From Roridomyces roridus (Eukaryota; Basidiomycota; Agaricomycetes; Agaricales; Mycenaceae), in the NCBI GenBank assembly GCA_029378245.1, contig JARKIF010000008.1, positions 248,001-312,000 of the forward strand: DNA of 64,000 bases, given 5' to 3'. Below are positions 11,201 to 23,800 of this stretch, piece after piece; positions within the stretch are counted from its first letter, which is position 1, and the number at the start of each line of letters is the position of its first letter. The notes beneath the pieces are model-generated. The model was not told the DNA's origin. It saw only the letters and a list, made by a program, of their open reading frames with translations, and made no database searches. The position numbers and the translations under genes were made by a program.

Positions 11201-13309
11201 AATGGGAACGGGAATGCGCTGAGGGAGGGATGGACTCAGGTTTGTCGGTTGCACATTTTCGTATGCAGGTGCTAACGTGAGATAGATTTTCGAGATGTTC
11301 CAGAACCTCTTTTTGCATTCTCTCCTTCCGACGCGGATGCTGCAGATGGAAGATTTCCTCGGTGGCGTTTCGATGATTCCTCTCCGGGGGGGGCACCCAC
11401 CGCGTGTGGCGCAGAGGAGCGAGGGCGGCTTGCTTTCTGCACTCTCGTCGTACCTGATGACGCCGTATGGGTCAAGTTCGGATGCCCTAGTTCCGGATGC
11501 GACTGAGGCGGACGTGGAGAATACGCTGTGCACGATTGATTGTGTTGCCTCTTGTCGGTTGGATGAGCTGTACAGTCAGATTATGTGGGTTTTTCTGTAT
11601 TTTCATTCCACTCCGTACATCTGATCTCGCGTCAGGAATTTGGACGTAGAAGCTCTGATTGCGGCCGTCCGTGCTCTTGAAGCGTTGGCCCACGACCGGA
11701 CGGTGGCTCGGTTGAAACAGGGTTCGGACGATGATGGCAGTCAAGATGATGGGCCGTATACTCTGCCGTATGACCCGGCGTCTGTGTTCCTTCTGGAGAC
11801 GATGGTCAGCATTGCATGCCAGACGGAGCAGCACATTGACGATATTTGGTGCGTATCTTTGTAAAGAGGCGGCAGCAGTGTCTGATGTGTTTAGGCCAAT
11901 TGTCTTTGAGCACTTGTCGGCGTTGCTTTCGACGTCGACGCAGTACAGCTTCCTCCTGATCGAGCGAGCTGTGGTGGGTCTGCTGCGATTGTGTCTGATC
12001 ATAGCTCAAAAGGTGAGTCGAAGTCTAACCTTCCTGACTGGTTTCTCATTCCGCAGCCTGCGCTTCGCGACCAAATTTACGTTTCGTTCGATATTTTGTC
12101 GTGTCTGCCTCCTGTGGTAGCCACGCCCGTTGCCGAGCAGGTGGTTGCTGGGGTTCTCCTGCTCGTCCAGAAGCACAAGGATATCATCAGGTTCGTCGAG
12201 TTCTGTGTTGTGATACTTCACTAAGCCTTGGATATAGCTCGCAAACCGAATGGAACCTGGTGCTGGCGTTGCTCCGCTCGACGATATCTCATCCTGAAGC
12301 CGCTCGGCCATCATTTGATCTGATCACCAGTCTCGTTTCGGACGGGCCAACCCAGACTGTGACTATTGACAATTTTTCTGGGCTTTTGAACGTCCTGGAT
12401 GATGTTGCCACTCATGCTGGTATGGTTTCTGAGAGTCAGCACCATCAGGGACGTCGTCAGGAGCCGCTAACTGCTGCAAAGTAGGTCTAGAGCCCTTGTC
12501 TGACGGAATGCGATACTAAAACTTGTTAGTTCTCCTCAAATTGACCGGGGGAGGAAGGCGATCGATTTGATTGTGAACCTCAAAAAGTTTATCAATCCAT
12601 TGACAGAATCTTCGCACTTGCAGCGGGGACAAGGTCTGTATTTCGCGACCTGGTCAACTTTTTTGCTCATATATTCGTTCACAGCTTGGCGTCAGCTTTG
12701 CTTGCCTTTGATCAGCTCTCTTGGCCGACAATCAACCAATGCTGCCCGCGAAGTGCGACATGTCGCGATTAGCCAGCTGCAGCGGATATTGTTGGGTCCC
12801 CATGTTCTATTCGACGAGGCGGATTCGGAGCAGGTCGAGGAGATCTTCAACAGGGTTATATTCCCTCTTTTGGACTGAGCTTCTCAAGCCACAGGTGTTC
12901 CAGCGTGATCGTCAAGGAATGTCCGAGACACGGCTGCGGGCATCTGCGCTCCTTTGCAAGGCCTTTATGCACTTTCAAGTGCGTGAAAGCCAAGCAAACA
13001 CTGATATTCGACTGTTGTGGATCCAAATACTTGATCTGCTCGATCGGCTGATGAATGTGGACAAGGGGGACCAACTGGTGAGTTATTTGCTTCCGTGGAG
13101 ACAAATTCTGACACACCCTGCAGTACGAGGCTATCCCCGAGTCTCTCAAAAACGTCGTCCTTGTCATGCACGCCGCCCAGATCCTCGTTCCTCCGTCCGC
13201 AGATGACAAACGAGATGAAAGACAGCGGACGATGTGGACTACAACTCACGAACGAGTGGAACGATTTTTACCAGGTTTTATTGCATCAGTAATACCCCAG
13301 GAGCCATGA
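8227..13309 (+). CDS. GEA2: GBF1/Gea-type Arf guanine nucleotide exchange factor (Sec7 domain), frame broken at five places
   Basis: A large Golgi Arf-GEF that activates Arf1 for COPI recruitment. The N-terminal dimerisation region starts MASPKHVLYSQILSVTTSM. Then come the HUS region (NYDCDINCEN), the Sec7 domain (GCTRLDKRLLGDYLSREENL, LLKAFIGLFDF, FRLPGEAQQIARITETFA with the exchange Glu in PGEAQQI, VYVLSYSVIMLNTDLHNPQ) and HDS1-3 helical repeats. It ends IASVIPQEP. At least ten introns of 45-60 nt can be placed. The conserved reading needs single-base corrections near 8309-8311, 8985-9000, 9144-9146 (short T run), 9731-9734 (short T run before GAACGG) and 12876. Without them the protein stops early. 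The gene is essential in yeasts, so sequence error is the simplest reading. A second upstream ATG (8194) is in frame. Confidence 0.9.
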
Positions 13310-13351
13310 TACCATACAAAATTTTATTGTAATACATGTTCTAGTAAAATT

Positions 13352-14319
13352 TCATCTTAGACTGGTCTGAAATCTGGTAAGAGGAGACTTGACAAATTGT
13401 TCTTGACGCACCTGACGCGGATATACAAGCCAATGGTCATGGCAGCCAAAGAAACTATGTAGGCGATGATACGTATGACTGAGGGACAGTTATTGTTGCC
13501 CCAGTTGGACCAGAAGCCTCCCAGATTACAGGTGACCATGAGGGACAAGAAGAGCAGATAGCCCGAGAGTCTTTCGGTCTATTGAGTCGACTGTATTGAG
13601 AAAGTCGGACGACAAACCGGTGATATTTCCATAGGGCCTTTGCTTTCGAGCCCCCACCAAAAGCGGCACCGCCAAACCAGACGCTGCCGCCTCCGAGAAT
13701 CACTTGGCCGAAAATCCAGACCATGGACGCGATGCCGATTTTCTGTACAACATGAGAAAATGAGTGCCCGGAGAACTCGCGGCCTCACCCCATGCCAGCT
13801 TTTGAAGTGAACAGCTCCATGCACGTATTTATTCAGCACAATAGCGAGTGTGCCGAGGAAGATGATGGGAAACCCAGCGCCGAGTATGGCGTATTGGTGT
13901 CTAGCAAGACCAGCGGCTTTCGTCTTGGGTTGGGAGGTCGGTTGCAGCGTTAGGATCCCATAAGTGAGTAGCAGTAGCGAGAGACTTTGGAGGGTCGGAT
14001 GGAACGCGAACCAGCCGACATTGAGGGGATTGTTGAGGAGGACGACCACCCAAGTTACAGCGGTGAAGACCCCAGCACCCGTCTTGAGCAACATCAAGTC
14101 GCTTGCAAGCGAATCGCTGTAGCAACTCACCAATGCGAGATAGTACGCGACTGAATCGCCGCTCCGACCCTCTGAAATTAGCTGCTCCTCCTGGTCTCTA
14201 GGTTTCCCGGTCTGCTGCTCGGAGGGAAGTAAGAGTTCGTAGTCTTCCGCGTCGGGGTCCGCGTTCATTGCTGCAGGAGATTTGGAGCGGGTTATCTGGC
14301 GTCGCGACATGAGAGACAC
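13352..14319 (-). CDS. Cytochrome b561 domain membrane protein
   Basis: A transmembrane electron carrier with two b-type hemes. About five to six hydrophobic helices are visible: AGVFTAVTWVVVLLN, SLSLLLLTYGILTL, YAILGAGFPIIFLGTLAIVL, GIASMVWIFGQVILG, GYLLFLSLMVTCN and VIRIIAYIVSLAAMTIGLYI. Candidate heme histidines are in FAFHPTL, LARHQYA, HGAVHFKSWHG and WKYHR. Introns include one near 13600 whose AAG acceptor joins KYHR to LSGYLLF. Another near 14090-14140 is 48 nt long, lacks a stop and so stays open if retained. A last intron of 38 nt gives the C-terminus YIRVRFQTSLR. The start may be 14319 or an internal Met (14310, 14268). The N-terminal 50 residues are hydrophilic. The physiological donor and acceptor cannot be told from sequence. 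Confidence 0.82.
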
Positions 14320-14458
14320 GTCAGTGTGTGGCGAAGCCCTGTGCGTCTCACCGTCAAGGCCGTGGAACCTCGGGTAGGAGCATAATCCGGAAACCGTGTC
14401 AATATTCGTAACTAATTAGATGGTATGTGCTGTCGTGAGGTATAGAATAAAAAACGTG

Positions 14459-16138
14459 TCATGCATTGACAATGGGCCAGCTTCCTTCCTCCTTCCACTT
14501 TTCCACCACTTCTTTCAGCGTTTCGTGATCAAATTGTGGCTTTTTCAGCTTGTAGCCCGTCACTTCGAGCATCTTGCTATTGTTGAAAGCCACAATATGT
14601 TTCTGGAGCGCGTATTGATCGAGGTAAGCGGAGAGCGGCGTGTTGGGGATTGGTGGATTCGACGTTGTAATCATTTCGGTCCATCCTCCAACATGATGCT
14701 CGTTGATCTCCTCGACAACGTCCGATTTCAGCTGTAACTAGGCGTCAGACGATCCAAAGATGGGACTCTTTGATTACCTTGAGCACTGTATTCTCCACTA
14801 GGTTGAAGAATTCGAAGGATGTGCCAAAGAAAGACGTGGCCGTCTGTCCGACGCTTAGCAAGGTGCTGTCCGAGTTGTCGACCAGGTTGAACATGGGGGC
14901 GACCAGCTTTTTGTCTGCGGGAGGCATCCCGTCGACCCCGCCCACCTTGCTCTTGTCGTTGTGGAAAAGTATTATTTCCCCGGCTAGGCTGTCCGCCGCC
15001 TTCCTCCCTAGCGGAGCCATCCATTGGGCGCAAGCCCACATACCACCTGCGACATCCTCGGTGTGAATGGTATGGGTGGGATTCTTCCCTGGAGACCACC
15101 TAAGTCATCTCAGCAGCTGAAAAGCCAGTCTTCAACGAAAGAAAAGCTGACATTGACTTCATCGGCTTTTTCATGTGGCCATAGACCGCCGCCACTGTGA
15201 GAGCAGACGCAACTGACGACTGTTCAGGATAAACGCATGCGAAAGAACAAGCAACGCACTTTTGCCCCAGTTGGTATACGGTCCATACACGAATCCGATT
15301 CGTAGGATGACGAGGTTCAGACTGCGATGGTGAACATGTGTGACGAAAACAGAGAAAAGATGCTCACTCCTCGATGGCGGCCAACATCCGCAGTGTCTCA
15401 TGCCACCAAGTCCCGGCAACACCGTCAGGTTTGATATCTTCCTTCTCGTCGTGAGAGCCCTTGGTCGGAGTCTCGTAGAACGGATGCTGTAGTCGGACGT
15501 AGGCCTTGACCTTCCTTTTCGCGGCTTCAAGGCCGATCATACGGGCGACATGGCATGTCCTGTCGATTTGGATCTGCGCACGCGTGAGTGGGGATGTCAA
15601 CGTTTCGGGGGAGAGAACCATTTCTGTCCGCTCAAACTGGACTTCCCCCGTGAAATCGAAAACGTAGTCATACGCCGATTGGCCCTCTGGAGGATCGAAC
15701 ATGGACGCGATCGTCGCTGGGACATGGAAATTTGAGAAGAGCTTGGTGTGAATCGGTGTTGCTCACCGGCGACGGTCAGATTAGCCTGTCGATATTCGAC
15801 CTGTGGTTTCTTCAAGAGCTTGGGAAATTCGGCGCCAATGTAGCTGTGCAAGTTGTGTCCAGTCAATGAAGCGGCCTGTGCAAGCCACGCACGTCGTCGG
15901 GGGCTCGACAGAGAATTTATCGACGACTCGGACATGCTGGAAAGAGTGGAATTAGGTCCGATGAACGCCGATTAAACGCGGGGGGCGCACAGAGACCAGC
16001 GGCTCGCCATCGAGCGGGACAAGGAAGGTAACGAGTGCTCGGGAACAGGTATTCAGACCGCCTGCGAGATGGATCAGCCAGGTGCACAGCGGCGATAGGA
16101 ATGTAGAGACCAAAGACGAGGACATTCGGGAGAGACAT
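14459..16138 (-). CDS. NAD(P)-binding Rossmann-fold protein, NAD-dependent epimerase/dehydratase-like
   Basis: A fungal epimerase-like protein of about 370 residues spread over several small exons. It starts MSLPNVLVFG at 16138 and a first intron joins this to GLNTCSRALVTFLVPLDGEP. The nucleotide-binding loop is thus FGGLNTCSRAL, a divergent form of the usual GxxGxxG. Core pieces are AYDYVFDFTGEVQFE, KAYVRLQHPFYETP, GTWWHETLRMLAAIEE and NLVILRIGFVYGPYTNWG, the last typical of extended SDR enzymes. The C-terminal substrate part includes GGMWACAQWMAPLGRKAAD, FFGTSFEFFNLVENTVLK and a helical end (VVEKWKEEGSWPIVNA). The canonical YxxxK catalytic pair is not obvious, so the reaction is undefined. 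It faces the same way as the cytochrome b561 and HIBADH genes. Confidence 0.75.
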
Positions 16139-16268
16139 TTGGAGGCGCGAAGTGAGCGCGACTAAGGTTAGTGGTCAAGTTTGCATCTCGAGATCGTTGC
16201 TTTGGAGATGCCGGCACCAAACAGCTTGCGAAGATTTACATGTAACATTTTACATACATGGATGCCGT

Positions 16269-17534
16269 CTACACCGACTCGGACAACAGGAATTTATACA
16301 CGGATGAGAAATCCTTCGAGCCCAACTCCGGCTGCTGTGCGATCATGAGCGAATACAGTTTGCGGGCTGTCTCGCCAAGAGGAAGCGGTGAACCCGTCTG
16401 CGCCGCAATGTCCGAAGCAAGACCCATATCCTACAGCAATTCAACTGATGTCATGCCCGAAGAAAAAACACATTCACTCACCTTCTCCATCAGAACAGAC
16501 AGCGAATCCGGGCTCGTAATCACGCTCGCAGGGAGGAGATTTTCCGGGCAACGCGAACGGGACAGGGTTGTTGACCGATATCGACCAGCAGCTCCCAGTG
16601 GAGGATGCAATGACACTGCTCAGGACAGCGGGGTCAAGTCCGAGTTTCTGACCCAGTATCATGGCTGAATCCTCGTGTTAGTGTCTTCTATGAAAGAAGA
16701 CGGCCGTACCTTCTGCCGCGACAATTTGGTGAACACCCAATATAAGCTGCCAGGAGGAATGGAATGAGAAACGCAGTCAAGATGACGATGGGCGGGACTT
16801 TTTCACGTTATTGCAGATCTTGGCAGCCAGCCCTGCACCCGAAGGCCCACAGTGAACGATTCGATCCAGCTGGCCCATCATAGCGAGAACGGGATGCGCC
16901 GCTTGAAAAGAAGCTTCGGTGCCACCGACAAGAAAAGCGAGCGTGGCAGCCTTGGCGCCAGTGACTCCGCCGGAAGCAGGAGCATCTACCATAGAAGCGC
17001 CACACGCGATCAGATCCGTGGTCACTGCTCTAGCGACGGACACGTCCAAGCGTGGTCGAGTCGATGCAAAGGTTCTCTCTAGCCATGTCGGGAGCAAGGG
17101 ATTTGAGAGTCGGTATTATTCCACGACCATAGACAGCCTGAACATGTGAAGAGGTTGGAAGCATCGTAATTATGGTCGAGGAAGCAAGGGTAGCCCTGTA
17201 GTCCGATCGTTTAGTTCCGCGGAAGAGAATCGAGTTGGAACACACTCTTCTGGAGTGGCGGCAATTTGAATATTGGCTCCAGGGAAGGAAGATTGGAATT
17301 TCTGCGAGAAAGACACGGCAGATTCGGGAATTGCATCACACACAACGAAGGCCGATTCGGGTTTCTGGGCGAACTGCTTTGAGAATAGATTGTACGCCAT
17401 CTCGGAGCCCATACGACCAAGACCAATAAAGGAAGTGCCTGCACCATTGAATGAGGGTACCAACATACGTGGAATTCTCACAGACTTGTTGGGCGTGAGG
17501 CCAAGCGTTGGAGACATCGCAAAGACGGCTTCAT
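16269..17534 (-). CDS. 3-hydroxyisobutyrate dehydrogenase, mitochondrial (valine catabolism)
   Basis: An NAD-dependent beta-hydroxyacid dehydrogenase that oxidises 3-hydroxyisobutyrate to methylmalonate semialdehyde. The ATG at 17534 gives MKPSLRCLQRLASRPTS, a typical Arg-rich mitochondrial presequence. An intron with donor GTCTGT then joins it to TSFIGLGRMGSEMAYN (dinucleotide-binding GLGxMG). Family motifs follow: ACGASMVDAPASGGVTGAKA, FLVGG, HCGPSGAGLAAKICNN (catalytic Lys in the G..K..NN block) and the C-terminal helical domain (LGLDPAVLSSVI, GSCWSISVNNPVPF). It ends KFLLSESV at 16269. The C-terminal EKDMGLASDIAAQ and PLGETARKLYSLMI blocks confirm full length. It is transcribed away from the SCYL2-like gene, 248 bp apart. 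Confidence 0.9.
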
Positions 17535-17781
17535 TGTGGTGCGAGTTCAAGACTGTTCAAGACCCGAAGAGCTTGTCAAACTGGTCACAAGACATGCGCC
17601 GTCTGATCCGCCTCAGCGCCATGGGCCGCCGCCTTGATGTATTCACTGAGATTCGATCGAAATAGTGGAAGGAATGGAAGAGAATCTCTCGTAGAGCAGT
17701 TTGCAGATATCGGGGCTGAGGCTGAGAGTCGGGACGAAAAGCAGAGGTCGTGATAGCCGAGACATCATTTCATTCAACGCG

Positions 17782-20700
17782 ATGCTCGCTGCTGCGACCT
17801 CGTTCTTCTCTCGCACTCAGATTTCGCAAAATTATAATGTTTCAAGTCCACCGAGCACACGACCTTCGACACCGGGACACAACGGCACCTCCGTCGCACC
17901 TCTCGCTTACTCTCCACCGTTGAATGTCGGGCTTTGGCGCGTCCAATCTGCGAGCCACAAGGTCACGAACAAGCGCTGCTCCGTCTGGAGCTTCGACAAG
18001 AAAAGCCCCGAGATGGAACGTCTGCGTCCCCTTGCAAAAGAGCGTACTTTGGAGGTCTTGAAAGCCGAGGTACGATACCCTTGCGCAGATGCTGCTACCC
18101 GACACTCAGTCAAGATAGGCTTCTGCCATGACGCGATTGCGGCATCCGTGCATCCTAGGTTCTTCTACTATTGTTCAACCCTTTCCATCTCTGACGCGGT
18201 TACTGCAAAGAAATGGTGGAACCTTTGGAGGAAACTCGGACAGAACTCATATTTGCCACGGAACCCATTCTCTCGTCCCTACAACTCTCCATTCCCGGCG
18301 CCAGCCGAGGTACTCTGGTTGAATTGGATGAAGTCGAGGTGCACACCCTTCTCTTCGTCCTGCACGTTGTCTCCAACTCCAAATCAGATCCAGAAAGGCA
18401 TTCTTCAAATCTGCAAAGGCTTGTCCTTTCTGCACTCGTCGGCCCAACTGATCCACTCGAACATTGGGCCGGAGAGCATCATTATCAACTCGTCTGGGGA
18501 CTGGAAGATAGCTGGGCTAGGTCTGACCATTCCTCTGATGACGGGCGGGGCACCAACTCGATGGGAGTTTCCTACATTCGATGGTCACGTCCCGGCATAT
18601 ATCCAGCGCTCCTTTGATTATATGGGTACATTTTGAATTATCTTCAAACACGCTGACGTTCATAACGATTCAGCCCCGGAATACGCGCTGGATGAGCAGC
18701 TGGTGACTGCTTCGGACATGTACTCCCTCGGCTGCCTTATCTACGCTGTTCACTGCAAAGGCAATCCTCCTTTCAAAAACCACAGCAGTTTGGGTGGGCT
18801 CCGTGAAAATGCTGGGCGATCCCCACCGAATATGGAGTCGTTAGACAGGGATCTTCAAGGTAGACCTGAAGCCGAAATTTAACGCACACGCTCATCGAGA
18901 ATCAGCGATGCTTCGATCTCTAATTACTCGACATGCTGCGAAATCGGCCGACTCCCACATCCCTTCCCCCTCATCCTTTCTTCTCGTCACTACCCATTTC
19001 CACCCTCAACTTTCTCGATCGATCAAACTTCACTGCAAAGACGCGAGAAGAGAAGATTTCTTTCATGAAGGGCCTTGCAGGTGTCCTGGATAAATTTTCC
19101 GAGGGGTTACGCACTCGCAAAATACTTCCCAGTTTGTTGGAAGAGATGAAGGATACCCACCTCTTACCCTACATCCTGCCGAATGTGTTCACCATTGCGA
19201 CAGTGTTGTCTCCTGCGCAGTTTGCGAACCTGGTCCTCCCCAGCCTCAAACCTCTCTTTGTGGTCAAGGAGCCTCCTCAGAACATGCTCACGCTTTTGGA
19301 TAATCTCGTCATGCTTCAAGACAAGACAGACAAGACCACATTCAGAGACCGTGGGTGCGGCCATTTCTGTGCATGACTGACTGCTCACGAACGACAGAGG
19401 TCTTGCCGTTGGTATACAATGCGCTGGAATCCGAGCATGCAGTAGTGCAAGAGCGTGCTTTGCAATGTGTACCGGGACTATGTGAAAGCATAGATTATGC
19501 CGAGGTGCAGGGAGTGATCTTCCCCCGGGTTGCGATTGTTTTCACCAAGACACGTGCAGTCCGTACCAAGTCTTTCGATCCTGCTCCCAGACTGACTTGG
19601 TCGTAGTTGACGGTCAAGGTGGCCACTCTCGTTACGTTCCTGGCAATGGTCAAGACCTTGGATCAGGTTAGGCGTGTTTACCTCTCCTGGATTAATCTAA
19701 CCTGTTTTGTTAGTCGAGTTTGACACAGAAATTAGTCCCCTTGCTATCAAAAATCCGGACCAAGGAGCCTGCTGTCACTGTAAGTTTCCAACCAAGCCAT
19801 CTTTCGAGTAGCTGACTTCTCGCAGATGGCTACACTCGATGTCCAAGAAGGTAGTCCGTTCCTTTTCCATGTCCGAAACAGCTACAAATTTCCATTCTAG
19901 CCATGGGCCTCAAAGTGGATCGGGAGTCGCTAGCTACACTGGTCCTACCGCAACTATGGCAAATGTCTCTTGGGCCGTTGCTGAGTCTCAATCAGTTCCA
20001 ACGCTTCATGGGTGTCATCCGGAAGCTGGGCGACCGGGTGGCTAGCGAGCACGAGCAGTTCCTTCGCGATTCGCAACGGCTCGAAGACCGCTCGGCAACC
20101 GCAGTCAATGGAGCATCGGGAATGCAGCCAGCTGGAGTTGATTTTGCGAGCCTGGTAGGCAGGGCGAATGGAGCAACGATTAAAGCGGATACAAACGCAG
20201 ATGCGGGTACAGCGTGGGACGATGACCCTTGGGCAAGTATCCTAAACGATAATGTTTGTAGTCCGGATTCACTTTTTCGGGGATACTGCTGACTCTGTTT
20301 CAGGCTCCGCCGATGCCAACATCTCCTGCCCTGCAGACTCCCTCCAGCGTCAACCCCTATCAAACGCCTTCTCTCCCGTCCTCGCCCCAGCAGTCGACTT
20401 TCCAACCTCGACCGTCGCCGCTGGGAACATCAACCGCTTCCTCGTCCTCCTACTCCTTCTCTCCTCCTATCCAGCCGCAAAGGCCCTCCTTTACGCCCAT
20501 GGCCTCCTCTCCACAGCGTGCTTCTACTCCTCAGTCGAAGCCTAGCTTCTCACAACCAACTTACACGCCTTCTCAACCAATAAATCCGCCGACATCACCC
20601 CCGAAGCCAAACTACAATATCACTCTACCAACAAGCACACCAATACCAAGTTTCACTTCACCGCCGATAGGATTTTCCTCCCCTCCAATGGCTACGCCGC

Positions 20701-20810
20701 CGGCGATGGGTATGGGCAGTCTGCTTGCTCCATCGAGGCCGGCCCAACCGTCACGGCCTGCGCAGAAGCAGGGTAAAGACATTTGGTCGGATTTCGATCC
20801 ATTAGCGTAG
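17782..20810 (+). CDS. SCY1-like pseudokinase (SCYL2/Ppk32 type)
   Basis: A kinase-like scaffold of the SCYL family that acts in clathrin-dependent traffic between the trans-Golgi network and endosomes. The start at 17782 (MLAAATSFFSRTQISQNYNV) matches the family N-terminus. The kinase-like domain carries VWSFDKKSPEME, LRHPCILEVVEPLEET, QICKGLSFLHSSAQLIHSNI and GDWKIAGLGL. The HRD aspartate is replaced (IHSNIGPESI) and DFG reads AGL, so it should be catalytically weak or dead, as usual for SCYL2. HEAT-like repeats follow (PYILPNVFTIATVLSPAQFA, FREVLPLVYNALESEHAVVQ, TLDVQEAMGLKVDRESLATL). The C-terminal 180 residues are Pro/Ser-rich and end DIWSDFDPLA, a DxF-type adaptor-binding ending. Seven or more short introns are present. 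No frame break was found. Confidence 0.88.
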
Positions 20811-20830
20811 TAGAGCGATAGAATAATTTA

Positions 20831-23800
20831 TCATGTATCTCTTTCAACCTTCACGCCGGTCATCGCACCGACACCAAGGGGTGCTACTATCGTATCATGT
20901 CCCTCTTCGGCATCTTGTCCGGGGATGCTGTCTGGATCGACATCTATGCCAAGCAGTCCTCGAATGACCAGTAAAGCTCCGAGCTTGCTAGAGACTGCGG
21001 GACCTTGGCCTGAGTATTTTCTGCTGTGTATCTGAAACTCACCTTCGTTCTTCTCTTTACATCTGGCGCTGTGGATACCTACGGGAATCAGTCCAGCTCT
21101 ATGGGACACGCAGTAGCTCCAAACGTACATTTCGTGCAACCGAAGTCACAAGCACATGCGCCGATGGCCTGCTCCGCTTTACACAACAGCTCATGCACTG
21201 CTCCAATTGGTCAACGTCCTCAACAATGGCGACGGTCTCGCACCATTGTCAAACGCGCGAGTACAAACGCCGCCACCTGAACCGACGGCGTCATAAAATA
21301 TGAGTCTGCAACGGGATATTTATCCAACGGGTCCATTCGGAGGTTTCAGATCCTACAAACCTTGCCGGTCGCTTTCTCGCACTTTCTTCCAGCTTGTTCT
21401 CCTTCTCGATCGCCTTGCACTCGGTCTTCACATCCGACAGTATAAATTGATTGAGCAGACCATGTTCGGCCGAGTGTATGGCGGCCGCTGGCTTGAAGTT
21501 CTTGCTTCGGAGAAGCTCAAGGGTGGGGGCAGGCAGATCCATCCAGAAACCTGTCGTTTCATGCTCCCATGGCTCACTGTCGAGTGAGACGGTGTCGAGA
21601 ATGGTGTTGTTCCTGATTTTATAGTATCCGAATACGATCACCTGGATATCGATCCCTGGCGTGGTGCGGTTATGTACATTGCAGGCCTAGAGCAAAGACA
21701 GACAAGACGCACTGCCATAAAAAGCCAGATGTGGCGATTTCTTTATCTCTTTGATACGATAGGTCTGGATGGCGTCCACGTTCCTTGGGAAGAGACGATA
21801 AAAGCATTGCGCAGAACCTTCCAACCGACTCACGTGAAATCCCTGGGTGCCGTGATCCAGTTGATATCCGCACGAACGACTTTAGCGACCTTGGAATCGT
21901 GGCTGATTTCCTTGATGATGTAGGTCAATCCTTGGTGAATGAAGACACCGCCTTCGTAAATCTCGAACAGGGCGCGAGATATTTCCACCTCCTCTAGGAT
22001 GTACATTGATCCTCCTCCTGAACGGTCACTCAAACTGGTAATGTCAACAACCGTGTAGCGTTCTTCTTGGATGCCACCTGTGGAACATGAAGCAAAGCCC
22101 GTGACAGTAGGGGCACATACGTATGAAGACGTGTTTGCTCGGATATGGTAAAAATTTGGGGTGCGTGTGGTACCAGTCATCGCTGTCCACTCGAAGCCGA
22201 GTCTGACACAATTCCTTCATCAGAGGCCCGAAAAATTCCGTGTCAGCATCGCAGATCGGCATCTCGTGAGCAGCACACTGCAAATGGGCTGGCAGTCGAT
22301 TAGATATATTCAGAAGCAAGATTGTTACATACCTTCCAGGAGAATCTTGTTATCGAGATCCACGACCAAATCGTCCATCTTCCCTTCGAATAGCTCCTGT
22401 GGGTTATTCACATAATATTGATCAACGGGCAGACACTCCGCGACCAAGATCGCAAGAGAATCGCGAGCGCGGCGCCCGGCTCTCCCAGCTTGTTGGCGCT
22501 AAATTATTGTCAAGAATGAGATTTTTCCGTACAGGACGGACACTCACGAAGCTCGCGATTGATCCAGGGAACCCCAGCATTATCACCCCATCGAGGACGC
22601 CTATGTCGACGCCGAGCTCAAGAGCATTGGTTGCAACTATCCCTAGGAGATGACCCGTGAACGCATCGTGCTCTATACGCCGGCGATCCTCTTGCGAGTA
22701 ACCTCCACGGTATGATCGAACACGCTCAAGAATGTCGAGCCGGCCCTCTTTTGTCAATTCTAACCGGAGGCTCTTCATCGCCTTCCCCAACCAGTTTCAG
22801 AGATAACAGAACTGTACGAACGGGCCCAACTCACGAGTTCGCATACTTTCCGAAACTTGCAGAACAATATTACTCTGACCTGTCGCAGTGTCAATCGGAT
22901 ACCATTTTCAAACAGAGCAGAAGCGTACTCCGCGTTTCATGAGAAATTTCATGAGGTTTGTCGCTTCAGAGATGGAGCTGATGGGCCGATCGTCATTCGC
23001 AGGCGCGTTCCATATCACCATGTCCTTGATACCAGAAGGAGCTCCGTCTTCTGTGACGACCTCCACATCTGACGAGTCGATGCCGAAAATTCGCTGCATG
23101 TGCGCGGATGGCCTTGATATCGTGGCGCTGCATGAGACAAAGATGGCTGATGTGTCTGTGAATACGTTGAACGCCCGATAATCGAGATCGGGTAGTAACT
23201 TACTACCAAGCGCGGCTAGTACGCGGCGGAATCGTCTGGTTATTTGGGCAACGTGACTGTAAAGAAATTAGTAAATACTTCTGTCTTGGGACAGGAGAAA
23301 GGCACCTCCCAAGAGCCCCACTGTAATAATGCAACTCGTCCACGGCAAATATCTTGCGAGGACGCTCAATTTTAGTTTATGGTAGATAGTTCTGTACCTT
23401 CAAGTTTTTCAAGAAACTTGAGGGGAGCAACTGAGGCAGCGCTGACGTAGAGTGGCAGGGGACTTACGTTCGCCAGCCATCCTCGAAAGGGAGGATTGCG
23501 GCATGCAGCATGTCCTACCACGCGGTTCAATTGAATGAGAAAAAAATGCGGCCGGACGACTTGCGAAATTGGTGAAAATCACGGAAGCCGTTTCCCGAAT
23601 GCCTGTAGCCACATTCAGCATTGAAACCCGATATTGTACCAGGACGGACCTGCGCGGGCTTCTCGAGGGGTGTCGCCGTCATAGGTTTTAACCTGGATTA
23701 TGAGTATTGGAATAGAAAATATAATGTTGATTCACTTGGAGATGCTCCAACCCTGGACAACAAGCAAGCAACTGCTCCAAAGCAGCTCGCTGATCTTGCG

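Noticed and set aside
20252..20545. Plus-strand frame with a hydrophobic end within the SCYL2 region
   Set aside because: It overlaps the Pro/Ser-rich C-terminal exon of the pseudokinase in another frame.
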